In this document: positions 12,001-18,915 of the stretch, piece after piece
Layout: the number at the start of each line of letters is the position of its first letter
Numbering within the stretch: position 1 is the first letter of the stretch
Source of the DNA: Candidatus Parvarchaeota archaeon
GTDB lineage: Archaea > Nanobdellota > Nanobdellia > Parvarchaeales > Parvarchaeaceae
DNA length: 42,359 nt
NCBI GenBank assembly: GCA_023261805.1
Contig: JAGDXV010000022.1
Coordinates: 1-42,359 of the forward strand
Direction of reading: 5' to 3'
Position numbers and translations under genes: made by a program
The notes under the pieces: model-generated
What the model saw: only the letters and a program-made list of their open reading frames with translations
What the model was told of the DNA's origin: nothing
The model's database searches: none

Positions 12001-14081
12001 TTGTCGATACTAATAATCCCTCAGGTCAGTATTACTGCGCACCTACTTTCGGCAATCTTAGCAATTCTTATCCAGGAAGTACTTCATATGATTCAGTCAA
12101 TGTCAGCTCTGAAGGGTCACTTCCTTATGAATGGTCAAGCAGCAAGAATTCGAATACTTTGTCTTCGCAGAGCCTTGAGGCAAGTTTCAGCTGCTCCGGT
12201 CAGGCAACTGTAGAGGAAAGCGAGTCGGTAGAGTACTATGAGTATAACACAACAACTGGCAATATACTTAATCCAGACGCAGGATCATGTACATTTTATA
12301 CGACACAGAATGAACCAGTTTCATGTAGTTATAATAATGGAATGAGCTCAGGTAGCAGATGCAGTACAAGTTTCTCAAATGGAAATCTTCAATCAGCAAT
12401 AAGCAGTCCTTCGACAGAGATCACCCTGAGTCCAGTTTCCTACTGCAAGCTTAATGAGAACCCGGCTGAGTACAGCACCTGGTACGTCTCTCCTGAATGT
12501 GCCCCTCCTCCAGGAAATGCAACTGCAGGTTATGCTTATGCAGTTTACACTTCACCAAGTGAAGCTAGAGAATCTGTCGTCAAAGTATATCCATATTCAC
12601 TGACTATATACACCACCGCCATAAGCTTGAATCAGGGTGAGAATACAACCTACTATCCAGGGGATTATTCTGATAGTTGTCAAAATGGAACCACTGCCAT
12701 AAAAGATGATGTTGGATTTGGATGGTCTTGGCATCCATATATGTCTTATGAGTTCGGTGTTTACACAACAAATCCTGATGGAATACCTTTAGTTGGTGGC
12801 TGCGAGGCGAACAGGGATACTTATGATGTAACAAATCCGACAATTTCTGTATCTACAAGTGGAAATGGATACCAATATACCTATTCCTGTCCTTCAGGCT
12901 ACTCCGGAAGCATACTGTCATGCGAAAACGAGTCAGCGTCGCGATCAGCAACTTTGAATAGCTCAGTCTTCAGTGCATCGTGTACATCAACATCCCCTGT
13001 GCTTACACAGACCACACAGCAATATTCGTCAAATTCACCGTATTATGGTGCAGCATGCACATCATGCGCCTCTCTTCCAAGCGGGGATCAGAATCTTTAT
13101 CAGCAACCGAATCCTCAAGCGTCTTGTCTTGCTCTTCCAAGGACGCAATTCAACAGTACAATGGCTCCGTATGTGCTTCAGTATTCGAATGATTCCAATA
13201 TAGGAATAGGTCTCGGAGTTTTAGGACCAAATTCAAGGTTGAATATCACTTTGCCCGGAGACACCGAGTCTACGCATAAGGATCTTTATATGACAAGTCT
13301 TTCTGAGGTGCAGACAGAAGCAGAGAATCTGTTCCTTCAGCTTTATCCTTTCTCTGCTTTGAATCAGAAAACTCTCGCATCAGGAATGGAAGAATCGTTC
13401 ATGTTTCCTTTCGATCTTCTGGATGCGTATCTCCTTCAGAATCCTTACTTTGGTGTGAGCGGCGAGCCAGGATTTATCAATGGAAGTGTATATGATGATG
13501 CAATGAATATCTTTTCAGGAGGCACACAATACAATTGTCCTAGCTCCAGCTTGAGGGGGAACTACGGAATATACGCCCTTGGAGAAGGTGTTCTTTGCGA
13601 TGGGAATAACCTGCCAAGCGACTATGTCAATGGAATCTACGCTTCATTAGGCACGTTGAATGAGGGACCACATGCTGTTCAGTTCTATAGCGTATCTGCT
13701 GGAAACAACAGCATACCTCCTACCGTTGGACTTTATAGTAGCGGCGGTCGGGCGGTTTCATTGAATACCGCTTGTTCGAATGGAAATAGCAGGTCTTTTA
13801 CGTTCTCCTATGATGGGACACAGAAGACGTTTGATATTTCATCGGATGACGAATGCGATCCAATAAACAATCTTTTGTATGGGTACATAATAAATTGCAT
13901 GTATCAGACACCGGAAAATCAGACCTATAACATAGGGTCAGTTTATTATTTAGCTTATGATCTACCAACAGTTTGGGATGTTAGTTATACCCTTCTTGTT
14001 TCTCCAAGGAGCTATAATGTTGTGCCGGTCAAGGTGAAGCTAGCGACAGGAAGCAGTGGCTCTTACATAACGATAGGCTAA
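6090..14081 (+). CDS. giant (2663 aa) N-terminally anchored surface protein
   Basis: This is the largest gene of the window. Residues of about 8-27 form a single hydrophobic signal-anchor after a short start containing one Arg. The rest looks extracellular: very rich in Ser, Asn, Tyr, Gly and Pro, with dozens of N-x-S/T sequons and many Cys. A Thr/Gly-rich linker lies near residues 1740-1760, followed by a region with dense Cys. No C-terminal membrane helix is visible. I recognise no enzyme motif or named domain. It lies 72 bases after the 1229-aa gene on the same strand, with its own ribosome binding site. Probably an S-layer-like, stalk or adhesin protein; the role is inferred from size, anchor and composition. 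Confidence 0.8.
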   Translation: MAITRLNGFLLSILFLLVIVFVFSFSASRNTVNSTPVGNSILSPYVLSSLNKTVSSVDSISSLDPSFSNLISNNEYICPSYPCALNSSIWNTYSQLAEQSGTLSSIFSILTTSILGILSVPLNNGFDQVNQFIPGAVSGTTCIAPSSFSYYGPFLPSGSTDTSYSDFTGFFGYPQESTITPEYNVKFPSLFSGIINLTEVLTFNLAEGSVRSPYDEPGSKGVYNIIEWGQSSLHYYPGTSYMYAESTDADLYVNASPGQSSMISGNTFIVPAISCGATATPPVLIGTTYAVPLTSGFVPAVGLAAQSSVGSIVKSLVVNEFSSDDMFWSFYQYEGQFPQLAVKTLKSDFNFTEPSLNYAAFPPGNNGDSQYINNSGFFSVPVNATLFFGQQFNQQNFFVYESNNTILTYQTSSDTPSLADATKVSNVSAYSVPNLVPAYWPFLGVFGGSFGSSSGPDPALIYDTFKVDGILPVCNIGNGYSYCTMNNATSVNPISPYRLWDYEVSGNTYRTGSMFGGRTTTQNIGTCHNGICAVQPQSYSEPLNQNPYAPGYDPNDVYINTLEEDALNSFCFYGDNFDTSTGVYDSPSYTRIIPPLSSENYTVALGKCNGFFNSTDCFGSSNGNYLNFESGIFLSKVSCTSNGIYPTNVTDAWISSVSIANNAGQFCGYFGGKKAPVNPVTFTGLGQLYANNTVFTDTVSSCPSFNNGSAYVNLLVTVQNVGNSYITAPYLYVLYGNVQPSQMFYAEQNTPQNDYELYQTFLLNMNSQSSGLIQLRYLNGGPQEDMFFSRPGNSAQDIPISELFSGDQEYVNGPYNNSLLGMWLDYNGKIIRTSNTFLSYSNSGNTFPTVIIPGGKASFDIEIPLPVFEMLLKNNEKIGIYFGNMFNVNWWNTQIGQQYVPSSTSNSTYTHNTEYLDPSSSYPMPIWQYIVGSEMNIGNSVFKSVSIYSDSFSLSVSADNNNASILDLGVSTNILKFNGSGLYNLTKIQEGSNGVGPLSGSSLTCFATQDNMNDFDVFWSVHAASSSNLKFLMEKYYGENAYQNEIINIWRGLVFMPYASNVVLNYNNLPYFPTDTASFSLEEPAINSSSTVNQKIGFVSLQETGEQSSLKALSDVYHTLNTTRVNISQAFPTPASMYGFSISALVPIKNQSILKIGAMTQVSNSSPFSDIPVSITLLNADGSTCLSGVYPTDQYGVVNITEACSGLEGGKAIITSPSGPFSVTMYNNTPLNITNTSYNGAMVVAGNFSSFSSNNGYRVTLNLANSVFNGNGVSFTFSYIPESLVYKNSLLYLYYLNGTPFNCNPVDENIFGVSTLAPGEYRLYNGSILCSINSPFNYLRAVFFNVTNGAYLGGGDIESGLMIAYNQSSQGNLLKFWYNGKPVTSQDVNMSEIFPSQSPPYYTANSCVQNQLITNGVLNLSDSSVSSCSSLGNGQNYTIDLYVSSGGVMTKVSAAIFNLSLPASGSGMISMSPQVVLDAPSGIQNLTINNPSVPTPVFFSVASTAVTSCNDIRLIQPSGNAFPYEEIPFQVVSNVSLCDYVFIARPSLSGSKITYEIYRSTQPAIPYSSNWGSFSNDVYYYKIKADNYSADLLPNCMASLGPCLSNVTAFGKSVGTLLLNNASAYSTEMRPVASGPVMNCIDVLYTSSYTLKLPVSGFGGLNYNLNRLYQIATPSQQIISSYCFFRGSDVILDYISMTGPQVPFSLENKLNTTFISAQSGNGLSMGLPKPISTSCLSSTTASYTTTTVGVGGSTTTYVISPNCLSIPPPPQEPNMKNVTLPSSYFNTANGPFFCLGQTYPTYTPQFEFYSTGTQADSYGNYNNMSGGLSYLYTPGNYSITTQYGNTIYYDTCIPPSGTAETVNTLNEPKFYFGSSIGQPYDGSSGENYLEKNVAMTAIKNTGVSSNILFNPNGGELIGKCPINTSISDYTFCIKPVGSQYFYPTNSYPGGLEGLPNNRSSVYNYPIGGGCLVDTNNPSGQYYCAPTFGNLSNSYPGSTSYDSVNVSSEGSLPYEWSSSKNSNTLSSQSLEASFSCSGQATVEESESVEYYEYNTTTGNILNPDAGSCTFYTTQNEPVSCSYNNGMSSGSRCSTSFSNGNLQSAISSPSTEITLSPVSYCKLNENPAEYSTWYVSPECAPPPGNATAGYAYAVYTSPSEARESVVKVYPYSLTIYTTAISLNQGENTTYYPGDYSDSCQNGTTAIKDDVGFGWSWHPYMSYEFGVYTTNPDGIPLVGGCEANRDTYDVTNPTISVSTSGNGYQYTYSCPSGYSGSILSCENESASRSATLNSSVFSASCTSTSPVLTQTTQQYSSNSPYYGAACTSCASLPSGDQNLYQQPNPQASCLALPRTQFNSTMAPYVLQYSNDSNIGIGLGVLGPNSRLNITLPGDTESTHKDLYMTSLSEVQTEAENLFLQLYPFSALNQKTLASGMEESFMFPFDLLDAYLLQNPYFGVSGEPGFINGSVYDDAMNIFSGGTQYNCPSSSLRGNYGIYALGEGVLCDGNNLPSDYVNGIYASLGTLNEGPHAVQFYSVSAGNNSIPPTVGLYSSGGRAVSLNTACSNGNSRSFTFSYDGTQKTFDISSDDECDPINNLLYGYIINCMYQTPENQTYNIGSVYYLAYDLPTVWDVSYTLLVSPRSYNVVPVKVKLATGSSGSYITIG

Positions 14082-14084
14082 AAA

Positions 14085-14093
14085 TTTTAAATT
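14085..14093 (+). promoter_or_regulatory. TATA box of the PF04008 gene
   Basis: The AT-rich element ATTTTAAAT is centred 27 bases upstream of the ATG at 14116, the spacing expected for a leaderless archaeal transcript. Confidence 0.55.
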
Positions 14094-14115
14094 CATGCTA
14101 CGATTAGAATAACCA

Positions 14116-14610
14116 ATGGAAAGCATAAAGATCGAGAGGATATACTTTGAAAATAAGGAAGGTTACAATGTAATAATAGGTCAAAGTCACTTTATCAAGA
14201 CAGTGGAAGACATATACGAGGCGATAGTCACCGCCTCTCAGTCGATCAAGTTTGGAGTCGCTTTCAATGAGGCGTCAGGTACAAGGCTAATAAGATATGA
14301 TGGGAATGATGATAGGGCGGTAAATTCAGCCATAGACATAGCAAAAAGAATCGGTGCAGGCCATGTTTTCTGTGTTGTTTTGACACAGGGGTATCCAATT
14401 AACATACTAGACAGAATAAAGGGTGTGGAAGAAGTTGTGTCTTTATACATATCAACGGCGAACGATTTCTCAGTAGTCATAGCGGATGACGAGAAAGAAG
14501 GAAGGGGCGTCCTTGGTGTCATAGACGGTAAATCTCCGAAAGGAGTGGAAGATGATCAAGAGAAATCAAAAAGACATAAATTTCTCAGGGACATAGGGTA
14601 TAAGAGATAA
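14116..14610 (+). CDS. adenosine-specific kinase family protein (PF04008)
   Basis: The 164 residues align with memory of the archaeal adenosine-specific kinase family (DUF355/Adenosine_kin) over nearly the whole length. Recognisable blocks are NVIIGQSHFIKTVED, KFGVAFNEASG, IGAGHVFCVVL and RGVLGVIDGKSPKGVE. The family has a known structure from Pyrobaculum and has been reported to bind adenosine, but its physiological role is poorly defined. The C-terminal tail (DDQEKSKRHKFLRDIGYKR) is basic and fits the family. It has its own TATA box and ends 1 base before a tRNA gene, so gene and tRNA may share a transcript. Confidence 0.92.
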   Translation: MESIKIERIYFENKEGYNVIIGQSHFIKTVEDIYEAIVTASQSIKFGVAFNEASGTRLIRYDGNDDRAVNSAIDIAKRIGAGHVFCVVLTQGYPINILDRIKGVEEVVSLYISTANDFSVVIADDEKEGRGVLGVIDGKSPKGVEDDQEKSKRHKFLRDIGYKR

Positions 14611-14611
14611 A

Positions 14612-14698
14612 GTCGGGGTTGTATAGTGGTTAGTACGCTGCCCTCATGAAGAAAATTAAGAAAGGCAGAGATCGAGGGTTCAAATCCCTCCCCCGACA
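14612..14698 (+). tRNA. tRNA with CAU anticodon (Met elongator or Ile2), 14-base intron
   Basis: The acceptor stem pairs GTCGGGG (14612-14618) with CCCCGAC (14691-14697), with discriminator A and no encoded CCA. The D stem is GTAT/GTAC. The anticodon stem is CTGCC (14638-14642) with GGCAG (14664-14668). The T arm is GAGGG-TTCAAAT-CCCTC. The 21 bases between the anticodon-stem halves exceed a 7-base loop by 14. Cutting after G14648 and after A14662 leaves the loop CTCATGA with anticodon CAT. This matches the canonical 37/38 archaeal intron position. The stem lacks the GGG/CCC block of initiator tRNA, so elongator Met or Ile2 (agmatidine-modified CAU) are the options. Confidence 0.85.
14649..14662 (+). 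other. 14-base tRNA intron with relaxed bulge-helix-bulge
   Basis: CTCA (14643-14646) faces TAAG (14657-14660) with one C-A mismatch. The two flanking 3-base bulges are TGA (14647-14649) and AAA (14661-14663). This is the geometry cut by archaeal splicing endonuclease, with a terminal loop of only 7 bases. Runs of A make the exact borders uncertain by a base or two. Confidence 0.65.
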
Positions 14699-14700
14699 GT

Positions 14701-15504
14701 TCAGGAGTGGAGCTCTGGTACTATAAATGTAGGCGATACGCCGTATTCTTCCAGGTATCTTTCATTCTTTTTTATTATTATGTCTCCATAAAAAACAAAG
14801 GGTATACCACTTTTGTCAAAGTTTAATTTACCTTTTACTTCACTTTTTAGATGATCCTTGTCCTCTTCTAAAAGAGATATCGCCGCTATCAACTTGCTGT
14901 GATAAGCGGCCTCCAGTCTTTCTTCCAGTCTTCTTCTTATATCAGCCAGATCGAAGGAGGAGTATTTGTCAGGATAATCATTTATCGTCCCGTCCTTTAT
15001 GTTTATTCTTAAGTTTTGATCCACAGGTATTGTGCCGATGTTTATTCTTTGCCACAATAGATCAAATAAGTAATCTATAGTTTTTTCATAAAACTTTATG
15101 CTTTCCTTCCCTTCAGGCAGTCCGGTGATGACATTGAGATTTTTTACTATCCTTTTTTCCTGGTTTTCATAGTATTCCCCTTCTCTGAGTCTAATCAATT
15201 CATATTCAAACAATGCACGATAAATAGCATATTTCTCTCCATACGGCAAGACAATCAGATAATTTTCCTTGTCATTTTTAGATTCAATAGTTTGTACGAT
15301 ATAATCGATTGTATGCTTGATTTTCTCGTCTACTTTTTCTTCAACCATTTTAAAGGGGGAGAATTCACCTGGATTAATTATAAATTCTTTCCTATTTGGA
15401 TAATCTACTATTTTTTCCAGATCAGTTTCAGTTTTCATAAAAACCGAGTTATATTCAGTATTATAATGTAGTGATTCTATTAGATATTTAAACATTTCTA
15501 ACAT
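14701..15504 (-). CDS. unrecognised 267-aa protein
   Basis: A soluble, charged protein rich in Glu, Lys, Ile and Tyr without signal peptide or membrane helix. Predicted character is helical in the middle (residues of about 60-220, including an RRRLEERLEAA stretch) with a beta-rich C-terminal end. I do not recognise a family. Its stop codon lies 2 bases from the 3' end of the tRNA on the other strand, and its start is only 26 bases from the divergent PF10107 gene. The start could also be the Met four residues in (15495). Base composition is somewhat more AT-rich than the neighbouring housekeeping genes. Confidence 0.7.
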   Translation of the reverse strand: MLEMFKYLIESLHYNTEYNSVFMKTETDLEKIVDYPNRKEFIINPGEFSPFKMVEEKVDEKIKHTIDYIVQTIESKNDKENYLIVLPYGEKYAIYRALFEYELIRLREGEYYENQEKRIVKNLNVITGLPEGKESIKFYEKTIDYLFDLLWQRINIGTIPVDQNLRINIKDGTINDYPDKYSSFDLADIRRRLEERLEAAYHSKLIAAISLLEEDKDHLKSEVKGKLNFDKSGIPFVFYGDIIIKKNERYLEEYGVSPTFIVPELHS

Positions 15505-15530
15505 GATTTGTTTTTATAGATAGGATTGTA

Positions 15531-15950
15531 ATGTATGTTATGGATAGCTTTCTTTTAGGCATACTCATAGGGATAATACTTTCAGCAGTAGCCTCCTTTT
15601 TGTTGTACAGATTGATTTTATTTAGGAGAATAAGGCGGTGGAAGGAAACTGAGCTGCAGAAGGAAATAGAAAAGGCATTAGAAAGGCAAAGATCCGTGGT
15701 GAAAGGAAAAATAAGCGAACAGTTGGTGCCTTTTCTTTCAGATGAGCTCGGGACGCCATCAGATGCAAGATTCATCGGTGATCCGGTGGATTATGTTGTT
15801 TTTGATGGACTATCAAGAGGGGATGATCAAAAGGTCTCTGTCAAATTTGTCGAAGTGAAGACAAGCGGATCGAAATTGAACGATCGTGAGTCTAGGGTGA
15901 GAGACGCAGTTATCGATAAACGTGTTGAATGGAAGGAGATCAGGGTGTGA
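15531..15950 (+). CDS. Holliday-junction-resolvase-related endonuclease-like protein (PF10107)
   Basis: A membrane helix at about residues 6-30 is followed by a basic, helical linker. Then comes the PF10107 core: RQRSVVKGKISEQLVPF (53-68), DARF-x-GDPVDYVVFDG (78-93) and KFVEVKT (105-111). Asp87, Glu108 and Lys110 fit a PD-(D/E)xK nuclease centre. The family is annotated as related to archaeal Holliday junction resolvase, with unproven activity. The start at 15531 or the Met at 15540 are both possible; the latter lies about 25 bases from a TTTTATAG element. The 3' end faces ogt tail to tail, 4 bases apart. The membrane anchor on a nuclease-like protein suggests activity on DNA at the membrane, an inference. 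Confidence 0.85.
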   Translation: MYVMDSFLLGILIGIILSAVASFLLYRLILFRRIRRWKETELQKEIEKALERQRSVVKGKISEQLVPFLSDELGTPSDARFIGDPVDYVVFDGLSRGDDQKVSVKFVEVKTSGSKLNDRESRVRDAVIDKRVEWKEIRV

Positions 15951-15954
15951 AGCC

Positions 15955-16266
15955 TCACAATTTTCTCACAATAAATCTCTCCTGAACCTTGCTGTTTTTA
16001 ACCACAATTCTGTCTCTTTTCAATTTTTGGATCTTCATAAGAACTGTTTTCCTATTATTCTTTCCTTTGATCGTATATCCCCCAACCCTGTGATCGCTCC
16101 TCACAACCTTGTAACAAGGATATCTATCCGGTTGTCCGTTCTTGCTCAGGATTTTTCCAACATATCTCGCCGGAAGTCCAACTTTTTCTCCTATTGCTTT
16201 GTATGTTGTGACTTTTCCCTTGGGTATTGAAAGCAAGAGCTTATAGACCTTCATTTCCTTTTTCAT
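15955..16266 (-). CDS. ogt: methylated-DNA-[protein]-cysteine methyltransferase, minimal form
   Basis: At 103 residues this contains only the C-terminal DNA-binding and active-site domain of O6-alkylguanine-DNA alkyltransferases. Visible blocks are the IPKGKVTTYKAIGEKVG helix-turn-helix start, the Arg finger in ARYVGKIL (Arg34) and the acceptor Cys51 in PCYKVV. The usual motif is PCHRV; here the His of the catalytic relay is Tyr and Arg is Lys. The Cys separates it from non-enzymatic ATL proteins, which carry Trp. It repairs O6-alkylguanine in DNA by irreversible transfer to Cys. It overlaps rio1 by 26 bases at its start and lies last in the lonB-rio1-ogt run. Confidence 0.88.
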   Translation of the reverse strand: MKKEMKVYKLLLSIPKGKVTTYKAIGEKVGLPARYVGKILSKNGQPDRYPCYKVVRSDHRVGGYTIKGKNNRKTVLMKIQKLKRDRIVVKNSKVQERFIVRKL

Positions 16267-16945
16267 TCGTAATCATCTCCAGTATCTGTTCCTCTTTCAT
16301 CGTCTCCAATCCAAGCCTTCTGAACCAGTCATTGATATTGCGTATGTCCCTGATCAGATACTGCCTTGTTGCACTGCTGAGTTTAAGCGCTTGGGAAAAA
16401 TCGATTATGTAAGGTTCTTCGTTGAAATTGAGTATGTTGTATGGACTAAGGTCTCCGTGTATTATCCCTCTTTTTGCAAGTTTTATTATATCATCGATTA
16501 TTTCCTTGTACCATCTGTCCACATCAAATGAACTGCTTTTTACAGCCAGTTCGGCGGGTCTTTTATCTGAGCCTATGAACTGCATCACTATCACATTTCC
16601 GCTTCTTCCATACGGCTCGGGACACTTTACTCCGGCGGAATATGCTCTTTTCAAGGTCTCATATTCGTAGCGGGTCCATTCATCTATTATTTTTATGAAG
16701 CCGCCCGCCCTTTTTCCCCTCAGTTTGAGGTATTCGGGTATCGATTTGAAGGTGTTTATGTTGTGTCTGTGTATTTTGATCGCCGAGGCCCTTCCAAAGT
16801 CGTCTTCTGTATAAAATATATTGGCTTCTTTTCCGCTTCCGATAGGGCCAGAGATCTCGTTTATCAGGCCCGAATTTATAAGCCTGCTTATGTTTTCACC
16901 GGTGTTTTTGTCAAATAAGGGGGAATATTTTTTATCTTTCTCCAT
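16241..16945 (-). CDS. rio1: RIO-type serine kinase, Rio1-like
   Basis: This atypical protein kinase/ATPase takes part in maturation of the small ribosomal subunit. Visible: nucleotide loop GSGKEANIF (36-44), Lys57 in AIKIH, the FIG hinge motif after VIVM (119-125), catalytic loop [10 protein letters not shown] with Asp165 and Asn170, and metal-binding IIDFSQA with Asp182. There is no N-terminal winged helix of the Rio2 type, and the ID-SQ motif fits Rio1. At 234 residues it is close to other archaeal Rio1 proteins. It overlaps lonB by 14 bases and ogt by 26 bases, so the three are probably translated from one message. Confidence 0.92.
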   Translation of the reverse strand: MEKDKKYSPLFDKNTGENISRLINSGLINEISGPIGSGKEANIFYTEDDFGRASAIKIHRHNINTFKSIPEYLKLRGKRAGGFIKIIDEWTRYEYETLKRAYSAGVKCPEPYGRSGNVIVMQFIGSDKRPAELAVKSSSFDVDRWYKEIIDDIIKLAKRGIIHGDLSPYNILNFNEEPYIIDFSQALKLSSATRQYLIRDIRNINDWFRRLGLETMKEEQILEMITNEKGNEGL

Positions 16946-18851
16946 GTTTCTTGAAAGCGGTTTTGATCGCCCTTATAAGCCTCATCTTCTCCCTTTTTCC
17001 TGTCATCGCGTAGTTTATCACGTCTGTTATAGATGTGGCGGTTATTATTTTTACCTTGTTTTTAAGCTGCGGTATAACATCGTCTTTGTTTGTTGATGGT
17101 ATGATCACTTCCTTTATCCCTGCGTTGATCGCTGCCTCAATCTTCGGATTGACACCCCCTATTGGAAGAACTTCTCCGAGTATGGAAAGTGAGCCAGTCA
17201 TCGCAACATCCTGTCTAACAGGTATGCCCGTAAGTGCAGAGAGGATGCTGACAGCTATACTTATGCTCGCACTATCCCCCTCAACACCTGAATAAGCCTG
17301 AAGGAATTGGATGTGTATATCATAGTCGCTCATCTGCTGCTTCGAATACGCCTTCACTATGGCTGAAACGTTTTTCACGGCCTCCTGTGCGATCTCACCG
17401 AGTTTTCCTGTGGCGATTATCTCACCGGCTCCCTTCCTCATGCTTTTTGTTACTATCGCTTCTATGGGCAGAAGCAAGCCAGAATCTGAATTTTCTATCA
17501 CGGCCAGTCCATTGACCCTTCCAACCCTCGCACCTTTTGTCTGTATGACATCATATTCCTTTTTCTCTTTGATGTACCTTGAGGCGACCTGTTGTTCAAA
17601 GGACGTCGCATACTCCTTTGCATTTATCACATCCTCGGCCTCAACTATTTTCTTCCCTTTCTCCCTCGCCATGTCGCCGGCAACACGTATTATGCCGCCA
17701 AGCTCTCTTAATTTCAGTGTGAGGGCATTCTTTTTGTCCGCTCTTCTTTTAGCTTCATTGACTATCTCTATAACGGCGTTTCTTGAGAAGGGAGGGATCC
17801 TTCCATCTTTTTTGATCTCCTGTGCCACAAATCTGGCTATTTTATCTCTGTTCTCGACCGTATCATCCATGAAATCATTCATGTAAACCTCATAACCATA
17901 CCCTCTTATCCTGGATCTCAGTGCCGGGCTCATCTTCGTTATTGACTCTGGGTTTCCAGCACCGACAAGAATAAAATCACAAGGTACAGGCTCGGTTTTG
18001 ACCATCGCTCCCGCACTTCTTTCGCTTCTTCCTGTTATAGGGGCTTTCTTTTCCTGCATCGCCGTAAGCAGCTGTATTTGCATCTCAGGGGTCATATCTG
18101 CTAATTCATCGATGAAGAGGACCCCTCCATTGGCCTTGTGTATGTCACCTAAAACGACCCTTTCATGAGGAGGTGTTCCAAGGCCGCCTGTTTGGAAAGG
18201 ATCATGTAGGACGTCGCCCAGCAGAGCCCCTTCCCTTGCCCCTGTTGCATCTACGAAAGGTGCAACCTTAACGTTCGAATTATCAAGCAGAAGTTTTGGA
18301 GTCAGAACATTGCTCACCCTTGTCCTTGTTAATCTATACATCAGGAGAACCATCAAAAAGCCGATAAGCATCGTTATTATGAAGAGCGTTCCGGAGATCT
18401 GATCAGCCGCTGCAAGCACCGCGTTTGACTGGGAGTTTACGATCAATTCGACGATATAACTGGCTATGAAAAAGGCAACAAGGATGCCCAAGAATATTAC
18501 CGTGCTGTTACCGTTATTGATCGATGCGAGGGCCTTAGCTTTGGATTGTGCGACTATCTTTTTTCCCTCACCGGCAGGGACGGTCTTTATTATTGGATTG
18601 TTCTCGTCTTTGGGGTTTGGATAAGCAAGAATATCCACGAGTTTTTCTGTTGGCAGCAACTCAGAGAGTGCCTGACCAAGCATACTCTTTCCAACGCCGG
18701 GCTGACCAACGAGAAGCACGTTCCTGTGCTGTATTGCAGCTTTTTTGATTATCTCGACCGCCCTATCTTGTCCTATGACTTGATCGATCAGCCTTTCAGG
18801 TACCTTGATGTCTTCCGTTGTTTTGAATTTAATGCTGAATTCCTCATCCAT
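16932..18851 (-). CDS. lonB: membrane-anchored ATP-dependent protease LonB
   Basis: Archaeal Lon of the LonB type, a hexameric AAA+ Ser/Lys protease facing the cytoplasm from the membrane. Order: AAA+ part with Walker A GQPGVGKS (49-56); an insertion with two membrane helices (about 118-138 and 155-172); Walker [10 protein letters not shown] (242-250); sensor and arginine regions; and a C-terminal S16 protease domain. The catalytic Ser lies in EGDSAS at about 527 and the catalytic Lys in [10 protein letters not shown] at about 570, the usual 43-residue spacing. Length (639) is normal for the family. It degrades misfolded and membrane proteins. It heads a run with rio1 and ogt, overlapping rio1 by 14 bases. 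Confidence 0.97.
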   Translation of the reverse strand: MDEEFSIKFKTTEDIKVPERLIDQVIGQDRAVEIIKKAAIQHRNVLLVGQPGVGKSMLGQALSELLPTEKLVDILAYPNPKDENNPIIKTVPAGEGKKIVAQSKAKALASINNGNSTVIFLGILVAFFIASYIVELIVNSQSNAVLAAADQISGTLFIITMLIGFLMVLLMYRLTRTRVSNVLTPKLLLDNSNVKVAPFVDATGAREGALLGDVLHDPFQTGGLGTPPHERVVLGDIHKANGGVLFIDELADMTPEMQIQLLTAMQEKKAPITGRSERSAGAMVKTEPVPCDFILVGAGNPESITKMSPALRSRIRGYGYEVYMNDFMDDTVENRDKIARFVAQEIKKDGRIPPFSRNAVIEIVNEAKRRADKKNALTLKLRELGGIIRVAGDMAREKGKKIVEAEDVINAKEYATSFEQQVASRYIKEKKEYDVIQTKGARVGRVNGLAVIENSDSGLLLPIEAIVTKSMRKGAGEIIATGKLGEIAQEAVKNVSAIVKAYSKQQMSDYDIHIQFLQAYSGVEGDSASISIAVSILSALTGIPVRQDVAMTGSLSILGEVLPIGGVNPKIEAAINAGIKEVIIPSTNKDDVIPQLKNKVKIITATSITDVINYAMTGKREKMRLIRAIKTAFKKHGER

Positions 18852-18915
18852 TTTGAGTAAAACCCCTAATAATGAATACTTCTTTCAGGAATTTATACCC
18901 TAATGCGGTCGTCGT

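Noticed and set aside
1-14081. Giant genes as peptide synthetase, polyketide synthase or toxin delivery proteins
   Set aside because: No catalytic motifs, no cytoplasmic domains, and the composition is that of extracellular glycoproteins with signal-anchors.
14643-14663. tRNA read as Glu(CTC) or Leu(CAA/CAG) instead of CAU
   Set aside because: CTC would put C rather than T at position 33. Leu needs a long variable arm, which is absent.
15955-16266. Ogt protein as a non-enzymatic ATL (alkyltransferase-like) protein
   Set aside because: ATL proteins have Trp in place of the acceptor Cys; here Cys51 is present.
17359-17886. 175-residue open frame antisense to lonB
   Set aside because: It mirrors the protease coding strand; the Ser/Ala/Phe-rich product is typical of antisense frames and the minus frame has full Lon motifs.
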